From contig JAVBXK010000014.1 of the NCBI GenBank assembly GCA_030824555.1, positions 1 through 64,000 on the forward strand: a DNA stretch of 64,000 bases, in the 5' to 3' direction. Both the position numbers and the translations under genes were made by a program. Below, in pieces: positions 43,573 through 53,263 of the stretch. Position 1 is the stretch's first letter, and every line of letters starts with the position of its first letter. The notes beneath the pieces were generated by a model. It made no database searches. It was given only the letters and a program-made list of their open reading frames with translations, and was not told the origin of the DNA. This DNA comes from a bacterium (GTDB lineage: Bacteria > Pseudomonadota > Gammaproteobacteria > Burkholderiales > Burkholderiaceae_C).

Positions 43573-44456
43573 GTGATACCAAGCCCCGCAAGACCGATGT
43601 TCAAAAACTCCAGCGCGCCATCGTCGATGGTCTGGAGGATGTGAAGGGGCAAGACATCGTGGTGTTCAACACCGAACACCTGTCACCACTGTTCGAGCGG
43701 GTGATCATTGCCAGCGGCACGTCCAACCGGCAAACCAAGGCCTTGGCCAGCAGCATCAGCGATGCGGTGCGCGAAGCCGGTTTCCCCAAGCCCCGCGTGG
43801 AAGGCGAAGAAAACGGTGAATGGATCATTGTCGATTGCGGTGCGGCCGTTGCCCACGTGATGCAGCCTTCCATTCGTCAGTACTACCACCTGGAAGAAAT
43901 CTGGGGCGGCAAGACGGTCAACATGAAGCAGGCTGCACCTGCCAAGGCTGCTGCGCCGTCAGAGCCCGCAGCCAAGGTGGCACCAGGCAAGGGCAGCAAG
44001 GCGGTCAAGGCTGACAAGGTCGTGGCCGACGCGCCTGCCAAAGCCAAGAAAGCATCGAAAGCTGCCGAGGTGGACGCCGAAGTCACGGCTAAACCCAAAG
44101 CGAAAGCCAAAACGACAGCTGCTGCGACCAAGACCGTTGCCACCAAAGCCGCCGCAGGTAAATCCGCAGCAAAACCTGCAGCCAAAACCGCTGTCAAGGC
44201 CGCAGAGGCACCGGTGGCCAAACCAGTCACCAAATCAGCGGGTAAGCCTGCTGCCAAGCTCGCCAGCAAAACGGTGGGTAAGGCAGCGCCTGCAAAGGCT
44301 GCCCCAGCCAAAACGGCAGCACGCAAGACCACTTCTGACACCAAGGCTGCACCCGTTGCCAAGGTCAAGACGCTGGTGGTGGGCAAACCTGCTGCCAAAA
44401 AAGTGGCTGGCAAGGCACCCGCCCGCAAAGTGGCCACACGCAAGAAGGCCAGTTAA
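43569..44456 (+). CDS. rsfS: ribosome silencing factor RsfS with long Lys/Ala-rich C-terminal tail
   Basis: RsfS (DUF143) binds L14 on the 50S subunit and blocks subunit joining when nutrients are scarce. Residues 1 to about 118 are a complete RsfS domain (LQRAIVDGLEDVKGQDIVVFN; GEENGEWIIVDCGAAVAHVMQPSIRQYYHLEEIWG). About 177 further residues are built from Lys, Ala, Pro, Thr and Val in loose AKPAAKTAAK-type repeats, like histone H1-like bacterial proteins and PhaF/AlgP tails. Normal RsfS is 105-130 residues. The frame is continuous with no sign of error. The tail would be strongly positive and disordered, suited to RNA or DNA binding. ATG overlaps the nadD stop. Confidence 0.9.
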   Translation: MSDTKPRKTDVQKLQRAIVDGLEDVKGQDIVVFNTEHLSPLFERVIIASGTSNRQTKALASSISDAVREAGFPKPRVEGEENGEWIIVDCGAAVAHVMQPSIRQYYHLEEIWGGKTVNMKQAAPAKAAAPSEPAAKVAPGKGSKAVKADKVVADAPAKAKKASKAAEVDAEVTAKPKAKAKTTAAATKTVATKAAAGKSAAKPAAKTAVKAAEAPVAKPVTKSAGKPAAKLASKTVGKAAPAKAAPAKTAARKTTSDTKAAPVAKVKTLVVGKPAAKKVAGKAPARKVATRKKAS

Positions 44457-44480
44457 GGTCGGCTGACACGGTCTGCCGCA

Positions 44481-44960
44481 ATGAAGCTGATGATCGTGGC
44501 GGTGGGCCAGCGCATGCCCGACTGGGCGCAGACGGCCTACGACGACTACGCCAAGCGCTTCCCGCCCGACAGCAAGGTCGAGATCAAGACGGTCAAGACC
44601 GAACCACGGGGTTCCAAAACCCTGGCCACGCTGTTGCAGGCCGAGCGCACGCGCATCGAAGCCGCCATCCAGTCAGGCACGGGCCGTGGTGCCCGTGTGG
44701 TGGTGCTGGACGAGCGGGGCAACAACCTCACCACGGTGGCGCTCGCGCAGCAGCTCAAAGCCTGGCAGTTGCAGGGTGACGACGTGGCGTTTGTCATCGG
44801 TGGCCCCGATGGGCTCGACCCCGATTTCAAAGCGCAGGCCGCGCAGCGCATACGCCTGTCGGACATGACGCTGCCGCACGCCATGGCGCGCGTGCTGCTC
44901 ATCGAGCAAATCTACCGGGCGTGGTCTGTCAACCACAACCACCCCTACCACCGCGAGTGA
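44481..44960 (+). CDS. rlmH: 23S rRNA (pseudouridine1915-N3)-methyltransferase
   Basis: SPOUT-class methyltransferase acting on helix 69 of 23S rRNA. It has 159 residues with the knot motifs [28 protein letters not shown] and the C-terminal [20 protein letters not shown]…HPYHRE. It lies 24 bp after rsfS, the classical pairing. Confidence 0.96.
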   Translation: MKLMIVAVGQRMPDWAQTAYDDYAKRFPPDSKVEIKTVKTEPRGSKTLATLLQAERTRIEAAIQSGTGRGARVVVLDERGNNLTTVALAQQLKAWQLQGDDVAFVIGGPDGLDPDFKAQAAQRIRLSDMTLPHAMARVLLIEQIYRAWSVNHNHPYHRE

Positions 44961-45115
44961 ACACGCATGCTGCCATTTCCATATCCATCCGACATGTTGT
45001 TGCTTCGCCTTGCCGTGCCAAAGCACTGTCTGCGGCTTCGCGCCGAATGCCGTATCGATCTGAAAACGGCATGAGCCCGTCTCCCACGTCAGCCGGGGTC
45101 ACCAAAGTGGCACCC

Positions 45116-45730
45116 ATGGTGTACCTGGCCTCGCAAAGCCCGCGCCGCCTGCAGCTGCTGACGCAATGGGGCGTGACCTGCGAGCTGCTGCTGCCCGATG
45201 CGGCGGAAGACGCCGAAGCCCTTGAAGCGGTGCACCCCGGCGAGGCCCCGCGCCGCTACGTGCAGCGCGTCACGCACCTGAAGCTGCTGGCAGCCCTGCA
45301 GCGCTTGCAGGCCCGGGGTTTGCCCCCGGCACCCGTGCTGTGCGCCGACACCACTGTGGCCTTGGGGTCGGCCATTCTGGGCAAACCCGCCACCGCCGAC
45401 GATGCGCGCCTCATGCTGGCGCAGCTGTCGGGGCGCACGCACCGCGTGTTCACGGCCGTGGCCGTGGGTGTGTTTCAAAAAGAAGAGCGTAAACCTGTTG
45501 TGTATCAAGAGGTGAGTGCCTCAAACGTTACATTTTCTGATTTGAGTGCCGATGTGATCGACCGCTACGTCGCCACTGGCGAGCCCATGGGCAAGGCCGG
45601 TGCCTATGGCATACAGGGTTTGGCTGCGTTGTGGACCAGGCGGATCAGCGGCAGCTATACCGGCATCATGGGTTTGCCCGCATTTGAAACCGCCAACGTG
45701 CTGCGTCAGGCGGGGTTGGTCCTGCCCTGA
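45116..45730 (+). CDS. maf: Maf-family nucleotide pyrophosphatase
   Basis: A house-cleaning nucleotide pyrophosphatase that removes modified or non-canonical NTPs. The 204 residues start MVYLASQSPRRLQLL, the family signature, followed by CADTTVALGSAILGKP and AGAYGIQGLAA. An in-frame ATG at 45071 would add 15 residues. A locally AT-rich segment codes for about residues 120-145 (RKPVVYQEVSASNVTFSDL), unlike its neighbours in base composition. Confidence 0.92.
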   Translation: MVYLASQSPRRLQLLTQWGVTCELLLPDAAEDAEALEAVHPGEAPRRYVQRVTHLKLLAALQRLQARGLPPAPVLCADTTVALGSAILGKPATADDARLMLAQLSGRTHRVFTAVAVGVFQKEERKPVVYQEVSASNVTFSDLSADVIDRYVATGEPMGKAGAYGIQGLAALWTRRISGSYTGIMGLPAFETANVLRQAGLVLP

Positions 45731-45812
45731 GAGGCTGAGGTGGCCCACCCCTGGCCGTCAGTCCCACTGTTCTGTCACATCGGCTCACACCGTCACATTG
45801 AAAGACACCCGA

Positions 45813-47351
45813 ATGGGCCAAGAGATTCTGATCAACTGGGCGCCCCACGAAACCCGCGTGGCCGTGGTGGAGCAGGGCGCCGTGCAAGAGGTGCACATCG
45901 AGCGCACGCTGGAGCGCGGGCTGGTGGGCAACATTTACCTGGGCAAGGTGTCGCGCGTGCTGCCGGGCATGCAGTCGGCGTTCATCGACATCGGGCTGGA
46001 CCGCGCCGCTTTCCTGCACGTGGCCGACCTGATGCCCAACATCCATGCCAAACACGCCACGGGGCGTGAAACCGGTAAAGACGGCGCTACGCCTGCCAGC
46101 AAGGCTGGCAAGGTAGGCAAAACAGCCGAGTTGCTGCAACCCGATCCGGTGCTGCCTATCGAGAAGCAGATTTTCGAGGGGCAGGCGCTGATGGTGCAGG
46201 TGCTGAAAGACCCCATCGGGACCAAAGGCGCACGCTTGTCGGCACAGATCAGCATTGCCGGGCGCATGCTGGTGTTCTTGCCGCAGGACACGCACGTGGG
46301 CGTGTCGCAAAAAATACCGCCTGACCAGCGCGAAGCCTTGCGCAAACGCCTGCTGGCGCTCACATCCGATCTGGGTGGTGGGTTCATTTTGCGCACCAAT
46401 GCCGAAGACACGTCGGATGCCGAGTTGGCCGAAGACATTGCCTACCTGCGCAAAACGTGGCAACGCATCAAAGAATCGGCCACGCGCCTGCCCCCCACCA
46501 GCCTGATTCACCAGGACTTGAACCTGATGCGCCGCGTGCTGCGAGATTTGGTGTGCGCTGACACGCAAACCATCCGCATCGACTCGCGCGAACAGTTTGG
46601 TGAGTTGCAACGCTTCGCCAGCGAATTCATGCCAGACACCGGGGCCAAGCTGGCGCTGTACACGGGCGAGCGGCCGCTGTTCGATTTGCACAACGTGGAC
46701 GAGGAAATCAGCCGCGCTCTGGGGCGGCGGGTGGACATGAAATCAGGCGGCTACCTCATCATCGACCAGACCGAGGCGCTCACCACCGTTGATGTGAACA
46801 CTGGTGGCTACGTGGGTGCCCGCAACTTCGACGACACCATTTTCAAGACCAACCTGGAAGCCGCACAGGTGATTGCCCGCCAGCTGCGGCTGCGCAACCT
46901 GGGCGGCATCATCATCGTTGACTTCATTGACATGACGCGTGCAGACCACAGCGAAGCCGTGCTGACCGAGTTCCGCAAACAACTGGCCCGCGACCGCGTG
47001 AAAACCATGGCGGGTGGTTTCTCGGCGTTGGGGCTGCTGGAAATGACGCGCAAGCGCACCCGCGAATCGCTGGCGCACCTGCTGAGCGAACCCTGCCCGT
47101 CATGCCAGGGCCGGGGGGCCGTGAAAACCGCACGCAGCCTGTGCTACGACATCCTGCGCGAAATATTGCGCGAGGCCCGGGCGTTCAATCCGCGTGAATT
47201 TCGGGTGGTGGCATCACCGCAGGTGGTCGAGCTGTTTCTGGACGAAGAAAGCGCGCACCTCGCTGGCCTGAGCGACTTCATTGGCAAACCCATTTCGCTG
47301 CAAAGCGACGGGGCTATGACGCAGGAGCAGTACGACATCGTGCTGCTCTGA
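45813..47351 (+). CDS. rng: ribonuclease G
   Basis: Endoribonuclease of the RNase E/G family; it matures the 16S rRNA 5' end. It has 512 residues: S1 domain (LVGNIYLGKVSRVLPGMQSAFIDIG), 5' sensor and DNase I-like domain with catalytic Asp in TVDVNTGGYVG and IVDFIDM, and the Zn-link CPSCQGRG near the end. RNase E-type C-terminal scaffold is absent. The start MGQEILIN is the family start. It is the last gene of the nadD-rsfS-rlmH-maf-rng run. Confidence 0.95.
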   Translation: MGQEILINWAPHETRVAVVEQGAVQEVHIERTLERGLVGNIYLGKVSRVLPGMQSAFIDIGLDRAAFLHVADLMPNIHAKHATGRETGKDGATPASKAGKVGKTAELLQPDPVLPIEKQIFEGQALMVQVLKDPIGTKGARLSAQISIAGRMLVFLPQDTHVGVSQKIPPDQREALRKRLLALTSDLGGGFILRTNAEDTSDAELAEDIAYLRKTWQRIKESATRLPPTSLIHQDLNLMRRVLRDLVCADTQTIRIDSREQFGELQRFASEFMPDTGAKLALYTGERPLFDLHNVDEEISRALGRRVDMKSGGYLIIDQTEALTTVDVNTGGYVGARNFDDTIFKTNLEAAQVIARQLRLRNLGGIIIVDFIDMTRADHSEAVLTEFRKQLARDRVKTMAGGFSALGLLEMTRKRTRESLAHLLSEPCPSCQGRGAVKTARSLCYDILREILREARAFNPREFRVVASPQVVELFLDEESAHLAGLSDFIGKPISLQSDGAMTQEQYDIVLL

Positions 47352-47436
47352 CGGCCAAGGCCCCCCGCTCCGCGCTCAGGTTTGTGCCGACCCGGTGTGC
47401 GCCCCAGTGTGCAAACCCTGGAGCATGCGGTTGCTG

Positions 47437-49203
47437 CTAAGGCGTTTTGGGTGGCACCTCGGGCCTTGGTTCGGACGCCATTGGCTGGTGGTGCAAGCGG
47501 GCATACAAGCCGTCGACTGCCATCAGCTCGGCATGTGTGCCCTGTTCACTGATTTCCCCGTCGGCCAGCACGATCACCCTGTCGGCGTGTTCGATGGTGG
47601 TCAGGCGGTGGGCAATCACGATGGTGGTGCGGCCCGCCATCAGGCGCGTCAGGGCATCTTGCACTAGGCGTTCGGACTCGTTGTCAAGCGCCGAGGTGGC
47701 TTCGTCCAGTATCAATATGGGCGCGTTCTTGTAGATGGCCCGTGCAATGGCCAAGCGCTGGCGCTGGCCGCCTGACAGCTCGGTGGCGTTGTGGCCCACG
47801 GTGGCTTCTATGCCCTTGGGCAGGCGGCTGACCAGCTCACCCAAGTTGGCCGATGTCAGTGCTTGCAACACGCGTGCCGGGTCAATGGCGGCACCCAGTG
47901 CCACGTTGGCTGCCAACGTGTCGTTCAGCATCACCACATCCTGGCTCACCATTGCGAATTGTTTGCGCAAGGCGGTCAGGTTCCAGTCGGGCAGGGGCGT
48001 GCCATCCAGTTCGATGCTGCCGCCGTCCAGGTCCACAAACCGTGGCAGCAGGTTGACCATCGTGGTCTTGCCCGAGCCCGACGGGCCGACCAGCGCCACC
48101 ACCTCGCCTGGCGCAATGTCCAGGTTCAGGCCTTTCAGCGCGGCGGTGGCGCTGCCGGGGTAGCGCACGGTCACGTTGCGCAACGCAATGTGGCCTTGCA
48201 CGGTGTCGGGCGCGTGCGTGCCGCCGGGTTGCTCGGGGGCCTGGTCAATCAGGTCAAGGCCGCGCTCCAGCGCCGCCACGCCACGCGTGATCGGCCCTGC
48301 GATCTCGGCCAGGTGCTTGATGGGGGCAATCAGCATCAGCATGGCCGTCACAAACGACACAAAGCTGCCCACCGTCACGCCACTGGCACTGCTTTGCCAC
48401 AGCGCGGTGGCAATCACGGCCGACAGCGCGCCAGCTGCCAGCATCTGCGTGAGGGGTGTCATGGCTGCCGATGCCACGGTCGATTTCAGCGCCAGCCTTT
48501 TCAGCCCTTGACTCAGTTTGTCAAACCGCTCGGTTTGCGCAGCCTGCGCGCCGTGCAGGCGGATCAGGCGGTGTGCCAGCACGTTTTCTTCCACCACGTA
48601 AGCCAGCTCGTCGGTCGCTTTCTGGCTGGATTGTGTGAGCTTGTACAACCGCGCCGACAGCACCCGCATCACCAGAATCAGCGCCGGGAAAATGATCATC
48701 ACGATCAGTGTGAGCTTCCAGTTCAGGAAAAACAGATAGCCCAGCAATGCCAGCAGCGTCAGGCTGTCTTTGGTGAGCGTGAGAAACGCCCCCACCAGCA
48801 TCGACGACCCGGTTTGCACCTCGTAAACCAAGGTGTTGGACAGGCCGCTGGCAGTCTGGTGCCTGAACAGCTTCAGGTCAGCCGTGTTCAGGCATTCGAA
48901 CATGTGCTGGCGCATTTCTTTCAGGCCGGTGGCAGCGGTATAGCTCAGCGCGTACTGCGCCACAAAACCCGCCAAGCCCCTGACACCGAACAGCCCCATC
49001 AGCGATGCCGGCACAGCCCAAAGTGGAATGGCACCCGACGCAAAGCCTTCGTCCAGCAAGGCTTTCAGCAACGCGGGAATCAAAGGTTCGGTCAGTGCAC
49101 CGATCAGCGTGGCTGCTGCAGCCACCATGACGCCCTTGCGTGCGGGCTTAAAATACGGCCAAAGTCGCTTCAGGCGCTGGATCAGCGGTGGGGGAGTGCC
49201 CAT
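47437..49203 (-). CDS. msbA: lipid A export ABC permease/ATP-binding protein
   Basis: A 588-residue half-transporter of the MsbA type that flips lipid A across the inner membrane. Six helices in the N-terminal membrane domain are followed by an ATPase with Walker A GPSGSGKTT, signature LSGGQRQRLAIA, Walker B PILILDEATSALD and the H-loop AHRLTT. It lies divergent from tolB and convergent with rng. Confidence 0.92.
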   Translation of the reverse strand: MGTPPPLIQRLKRLWPYFKPARKGVMVAAAATLIGALTEPLIPALLKALLDEGFASGAIPLWAVPASLMGLFGVRGLAGFVAQYALSYTAATGLKEMRQHMFECLNTADLKLFRHQTASGLSNTLVYEVQTGSSMLVGAFLTLTKDSLTLLALLGYLFFLNWKLTLIVMIIFPALILVMRVLSARLYKLTQSSQKATDELAYVVEENVLAHRLIRLHGAQAAQTERFDKLSQGLKRLALKSTVASAAMTPLTQMLAAGALSAVIATALWQSSASGVTVGSFVSFVTAMLMLIAPIKHLAEIAGPITRGVAALERGLDLIDQAPEQPGGTHAPDTVQGHIALRNVTVRYPGSATAALKGLNLDIAPGEVVALVGPSGSGKTTMVNLLPRFVDLDGGSIELDGTPLPDWNLTALRKQFAMVSQDVVMLNDTLAANVALGAAIDPARVLQALTSANLGELVSRLPKGIEATVGHNATELSGGQRQRLAIARAIYKNAPILILDEATSALDNESERLVQDALTRLMAGRTTIVIAHRLTTIEHADRVIVLADGEISEQGTHAELMAVDGLYARLHHQPMASEPRPEVPPKTP

Positions 49204-49377
49204 AGGTGTCGGAAGTCAGGATGCAAAGAGGCAATTGGGGGGGGCACCAGGCAGCGCAAGCTTTGTTACGCTTTTCAGTCTGACGGTCGGGAAACATCCC
49301 AACCACCTCCGTTATTATCAATGGCTGACCGCCCAACTGGGCTCAGCCCCCGGTTTTCCGTCCAAATCCAACAGTCC

Positions 49378-50658
49378 ATGCCAATGTCGCTTTCCAGGCG
49401 CGCCCTTGTAGGTGCCACGGTCTTGTTGCCGCTGTCTGCCGCCCACGCCCAGTTCCGGGTCGAGGTGTCTGGCGTGGGACTCACGCAAATTCCATTCGCC
49501 ATTTCGCCATTCAAAGGTGCCGATGTTGCCCCGGTCGACCTGGGCAGCATCGTCAAGGCTGATCTGGAGCGCAGCGGCCAGTTCCGCCAGACCGTGCCCG
49601 TGGTGGGCGTGCTGCTCGACGAAACCTCCCGCCCTGACCTTGCACCCTGGCGCGAACGCTCGGCCGACGTGCTGCTGGCAGGCAGTGTCACCCGTTTGGC
49701 CGATGGCCGGTTTGATGTCCGGTTCCGCCTGTGGGACGTGGTCCGCCTGAAAGACTTGGGCGGCATGAGCCTGCCCGTGCGCCCCGCTGATTTGCGCTTG
49801 GCAGCACACCGTATGGCGGACTACATTTACGAAAAGCTGACTGGCGAAAAAGGCATTTTTTCCACACGCATTGCCTATGTCACCAAAAATGCAGGCAAAC
49901 ACAGCCTGTGGGTGGCCGATGCCGACGGCGAGGGCGGCCAGGTCGCGCTCAGCAGCCCCGAACCGATCATTTCCCCCGCGTGGGCACCTGTGGGGGGGCA
50001 GTTGGCGTATGTGTCGTTCGAGTCACGCAAGCCCGTCATCTACTCCCACGAAATTGCCACCGGCCGCCGCCGCCTGATGGCCAATTTCAAAGGCTCCAAC
50101 AGCGCGCCAGCGTGGTCGCCAGACGGCCGCACGATGCTGGCCACCCTCACGCTGGACGGCAGCTCGCAGATTTACAGCATTGACGTGGGCACGGGTTCAC
50201 ACACCCGCATGACGCAGTCCGGCTTCATCGACACGGAGCCTGTGTGGGAAGCCAGCGGCCAAACGGTGTACTTCGTCAGCGACCGTGGCGGTGCCCCTCA
50301 AATCTACAAAATGGGTGCGCGTGGCGGCAACGCCGAACGCGTGACCTTTGCCGGCAACTACAACACCTCGCCAGCCATCAGCCCCGATGGCAAATGGCTG
50401 GCTTTCGTGTCCCGCATCGGTGGCGCGTTCAAGCTGCAGGTCATGGACCTGGCTGCCGGCACCGTGACCAGCGTGACCGACACCACGGCCGACGAAAGTC
50501 CCAGCTTCGCCCCCAATGGCAAACTGATCATGTATGCCACCAAGTTGCAGGGCCGCGAGGCACTCATGACCACGACGCTCGACGGTCGCATCAAAACCCG
50601 CCTGTCAGCCGCCCAAGGCGACATCCGTGAGCCCGATTGGGGTCCATTTGTAGCCTGA
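49378..50658 (+). CDS. tolB: Tol-Pal system translocation protein TolB
   Basis: Periplasmic beta-propeller that links Pal to TolA during outer-membrane constriction. It has 426 residues: a Tat-like or Sec signal (SRRALVGATVLLPLSAAHAQ), an N-terminal alpha/beta domain and five to six PD40 propeller repeats (SPAWAPVGGQLAYVS, APAWSPDGRTMLAT, SPAISPDGKWLAFVSR, SPSFAPNGKLIMYAT). The start at ATG 49378 gives the shortest signal; 49384 and 49321 are in frame. pal follows 50 bp downstream, but tolQRA are not upstream. Confidence 0.95.
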   Translation: MPMSLSRRALVGATVLLPLSAAHAQFRVEVSGVGLTQIPFAISPFKGADVAPVDLGSIVKADLERSGQFRQTVPVVGVLLDETSRPDLAPWRERSADVLLAGSVTRLADGRFDVRFRLWDVVRLKDLGGMSLPVRPADLRLAAHRMADYIYEKLTGEKGIFSTRIAYVTKNAGKHSLWVADADGEGGQVALSSPEPIISPAWAPVGGQLAYVSFESRKPVIYSHEIATGRRRLMANFKGSNSAPAWSPDGRTMLATLTLDGSSQIYSIDVGTGSHTRMTQSGFIDTEPVWEASGQTVYFVSDRGGAPQIYKMGARGGNAERVTFAGNYNTSPAISPDGKWLAFVSRIGGAFKLQVMDLAAGTVTSVTDTTADESPSFAPNGKLIMYATKLQGREALMTTTLDGRIKTRLSAAQGDIREPDWGPFVA

Positions 50659-50708
50659 ATGCGGTATGCCGCTTTTCTGTATTCATTTCTTAGCTATTGT
50701 TTTTAATC

Positions 50709-51287
50709 ATGTTCCAACACACATTCAACGCTTCGTTTCCCCGTTTGGCCGGTTTGACGGCTGCTGCCGTTTTGCTGGCTGCGTTGGTGGGCTGCGGCTC
50801 CAGCGTCAAACTTGACGACGTTCCCGTGTCCGACCGTACTGGCTCAGCCGTGGGCGCCGCCGACGGTTCCGGTACCGGCACAGCGGGTGCTCAAGGCACT
50901 TCAGGCAAGGTCACCTCGGTGGTGGTGGACGAAAAAGGCATTGCCGAACCACCGGCATCCGTGGCCCGCGTCATCTATTTCGACTACGACAGCTACCTGG
51001 TGCGCCCTGAATTTGCTGCCACGCTGGAGGCACACGCCAAGTTCCTGAAGGCCGATGGCGGTCGCAAGGTGGTGTTGCAAGGCCACACCGACGAACGCGG
51101 TGGCCGCGAATACAACCTGGCACTGGGCCAGAAGCGTGCCGAGGCCGTGCGCCGCTCGCTGGCTGTCATGGGCGTGAGCGACGCACAGCAGGAAGCCGTG
51201 AGTTTTGGCAAAGAAAAACCAGCCGTGCAAGGTACTGACGAGGCTGCGTTCGCAAAAAATCGCCGCGTTGAACTGAGCTACCGCTGA
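50709..51287 (+). CDS. pal: peptidoglycan-associated lipoprotein Pal
   Basis: Outer-membrane lipoprotein. It has 192 residues with the lipobox LVGCGSS (Cys about residue 29), an unusually Gly/Thr-rich linker (GAADGSGTGTAGAQGTSG) and the OmpA domain (IYFDYDSYLV, LQGHTDERGGREYNLALGQKRA, NRRVELSYR) whose Asp and Arg bind meso-DAP. The AT-rich leader before it resembles the dispersed repeat. Confidence 0.95.
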   Translation: MFQHTFNASFPRLAGLTAAAVLLAALVGCGSSVKLDDVPVSDRTGSAVGAADGSGTGTAGAQGTSGKVTSVVVDEKGIAEPPASVARVIYFDYDSYLVRPEFAATLEAHAKFLKADGGRKVVLQGHTDERGGREYNLALGQKRAEAVRRSLAVMGVSDAQQEAVSFGKEKPAVQGTDEAAFAKNRRVELSYR

Positions 51288-51294
51288 GCAGGCC

Positions 51295-52131
51295 ATGTGC
51301 GCAAAAACAGTGCTGTTTGGAGCCCGTTCGTTGTTTGACCTGGTGTCATCCAGGGCGTGTCGGGCTGGTTTGCTGACACTGGCCCTGTTACCAGCACTGG
51401 CGCAGGCCCAATTTTTCGGTGACGATGAGGCGCGCAAGGCCATCATCGACCTGCGCGATCGGGTCGAGGCCAACCGCAAACAGTCAGAAGCGCAGCTGGC
51501 ACGCATCACACAAGATTTTTCACGCCTGAGCGATGAATCCGCTGCGCCCACGCGGCGCAGCCTGCTTGAGCTGTCCAACCAAATCGAAGGACTTCGCCAG
51601 GAAATGGCCCGCCAGCGTGGGCTGTCCGAGCAGTTGGCGCGTGATGTGTCCGAACTGCAACGCCAGCAAAAAGACGCACTCGTGTCCATGGACGAGCGCT
51701 TGCGTCAAATTGAGCCCGCCAAAATCAGCCTGGACGGCCAGGAGTTTCGCGTGCGCGCTGAAGAGCGCGCCGAGTTCGAGCAAGCCATGGACCTCGTGCG
51801 CAAAGGCACGTTTGACGGTGCCGTGACCGCTTTCAATGCGTTCCTGAAAAAACACCCCAACAGCGGTTACCTGCCGTCTGCGCTGTTCTGGCTGGGCAAC
51901 TCCCAGTACGCAGCCAGTGCCTACAAAGAAGCCATCGATGCTTACCGCCGTTTGAGCCAGGTGGCGCCCGATCATGCGCGGGTGCCTGAAGCCCGGTTGG
52001 CCATTGCCAACTGCCAGTCCGAATTGAAAGACACCAAGTCTGCACGCAAGACGCTGGAAGACCTCATCAAGTCGCACCCCCAGTCTGAAGCCGCCGCCAC
52101 CGCACGTGACCGTTTGTCCCGCATGCGCTGA
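51295..52131 (+). CDS. cpoB: cell division coordinator CpoB (YbgF)
   Basis: A 278-residue periplasmic protein that couples peptidoglycan synthesis to Tol-driven constriction. It has a signal peptide (LLTLALLPALAQAQ), an N-terminal coiled coil for trimerisation (residues about 50-140) and C-terminal TPR repeats (FEQAMDLVRKGTFDGAVTAFNAFLKKHP; YKEAIDAYRRLSQVAPDH). It lies 7 bp after pal, as in the standard tol-pal order. Confidence 0.92.
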   Translation: MCAKTVLFGARSLFDLVSSRACRAGLLTLALLPALAQAQFFGDDEARKAIIDLRDRVEANRKQSEAQLARITQDFSRLSDESAAPTRRSLLELSNQIEGLRQEMARQRGLSEQLARDVSELQRQQKDALVSMDERLRQIEPAKISLDGQEFRVRAEERAEFEQAMDLVRKGTFDGAVTAFNAFLKKHPNSGYLPSALFWLGNSQYAASAYKEAIDAYRRLSQVAPDHARVPEARLAIANCQSELKDTKSARKTLEDLIKSHPQSEAAATARDRLSRMR

Positions 52132-52156
52132 GGCGTGCGTTGAGTTTTTTGTTGCC

Positions 52157-53263
52157 ATGACCCTGACTGACCTGTCGAGCCTGTATGCCAACGTGCTGTG
52201 GGCCGTGTTTGCTGTTGCCCTGTGTTTCGGCTGGGTGGCGCAAAAAACGCACTTTTGCACCATGGGTGCTATCAGCGACGTGGTGAACATGGGTGATTGG
52301 ACGCGCATGCGAATGTGGGTTCTGGCCGTGGCGGTGGCCATCATCGGGTTTCATGGCATGGCCTGGCTGGGCTGGATTGACGCCAGCAAAACCTTCTACA
52401 CCAACGCCAGGGTCATCTGGCTGTCGGCCTTGGTGGGCGGGGCGCTGTTCGGTGTGGGTATGGTGCTGGCGTCCGGTTGCGGCAGCAAAACGCTGGTGCG
52501 CATGGGCGCTGGCAGTCTGAAAGCTGTCGTGGTGTTTGCTGTGATGGGCATTGCAGCGTTTGCCACGCTGCGCGGCGTGACCGCCGTGCTGCGCGTGAAC
52601 ACGGTTGACAAAGTCGCCTTTGACATATCTGGTGGCAGCAGCCTGCCCGGTGCTGTAGCCCGTGCGATGGACATGCCCGGCGCAGCAACCTGGGTTGCCA
52701 TGGCATTCGCCTTGGCCATGCTGGTGTGGGTGTTCTGGTCCGCTGATTTCCGCAATGTCAACAACGTACTGGCCGGTGTCGGCATCGGTGGCAGTGTGGT
52801 GGCCATGTGGTGGGTCACCGGGCACCTCGCGTTCGTGCCCGAGCACCCCGAAACACTGGATGCGGTGTTTCTCGCCACCAACAGTGGCCAGATGGAGTCG
52901 CTCACGTTCACCGCCCCCATGGCCTATGCCATCGACTGGCTCATCTATTTCAGCGACAAAGCCAAACTGCTGACCACGGGTGTGGTCTCGGTAGCGGGCG
53001 TGGCGCTGGGTTCATTTGTATACGCGATGGTTACCCGGTCATTCAAGTGGGAAGGTTTTCGCAGCACGCAAGACACCGCTTTGCACATCGTGGGTGCTGT
53101 GCTGATGGGCATCGGGGGCGTGACGGCCATGGGCTGTACGGTGGGGCAAGGCCTGTCGGGCTTGTCCACCCTGAGCCTGACCAGCATGCTGGCGGTGGCA
53201 GGGATTGTTTTGGGCGCGCTGGCAGGATTGCGTTTTCAGTTGTGGCTGGTGATGCGTGATTGA
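52157..53263 (+). CDS. YeeE/YedE (TsuA-like) sulfur-compound transporter
   Basis: A 368-residue membrane protein of the YeeE/YedE family, whose characterised member takes up thiosulfate. About 9 helices and the family Cys motifs are present: KTHFCTMGAISD, SGCGSKTLVRMG and MGCTVGQGLSGLS. It lies 25 bp after cpoB, outside any sulfur gene cluster. The substrate (thiosulfate or another sulfur species) is inferred from the conserved cysteines. It overlaps tcdA by 8 bp. Confidence 0.87.
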   Translation: MTLTDLSSLYANVLWAVFAVALCFGWVAQKTHFCTMGAISDVVNMGDWTRMRMWVLAVAVAIIGFHGMAWLGWIDASKTFYTNARVIWLSALVGGALFGVGMVLASGCGSKTLVRMGAGSLKAVVVFAVMGIAAFATLRGVTAVLRVNTVDKVAFDISGGSSLPGAVARAMDMPGAATWVAMAFALAMLVWVFWSADFRNVNNVLAGVGIGGSVVAMWWVTGHLAFVPEHPETLDAVFLATNSGQMESLTFTAPMAYAIDWLIYFSDKAKLLTTGVVSVAGVALGSFVYAMVTRSFKWEGFRSTQDTALHIVGAVLMGIGGVTAMGCTVGQGLSGLSTLSLTSMLAVAGIVLGALAGLRFQLWLVMRD

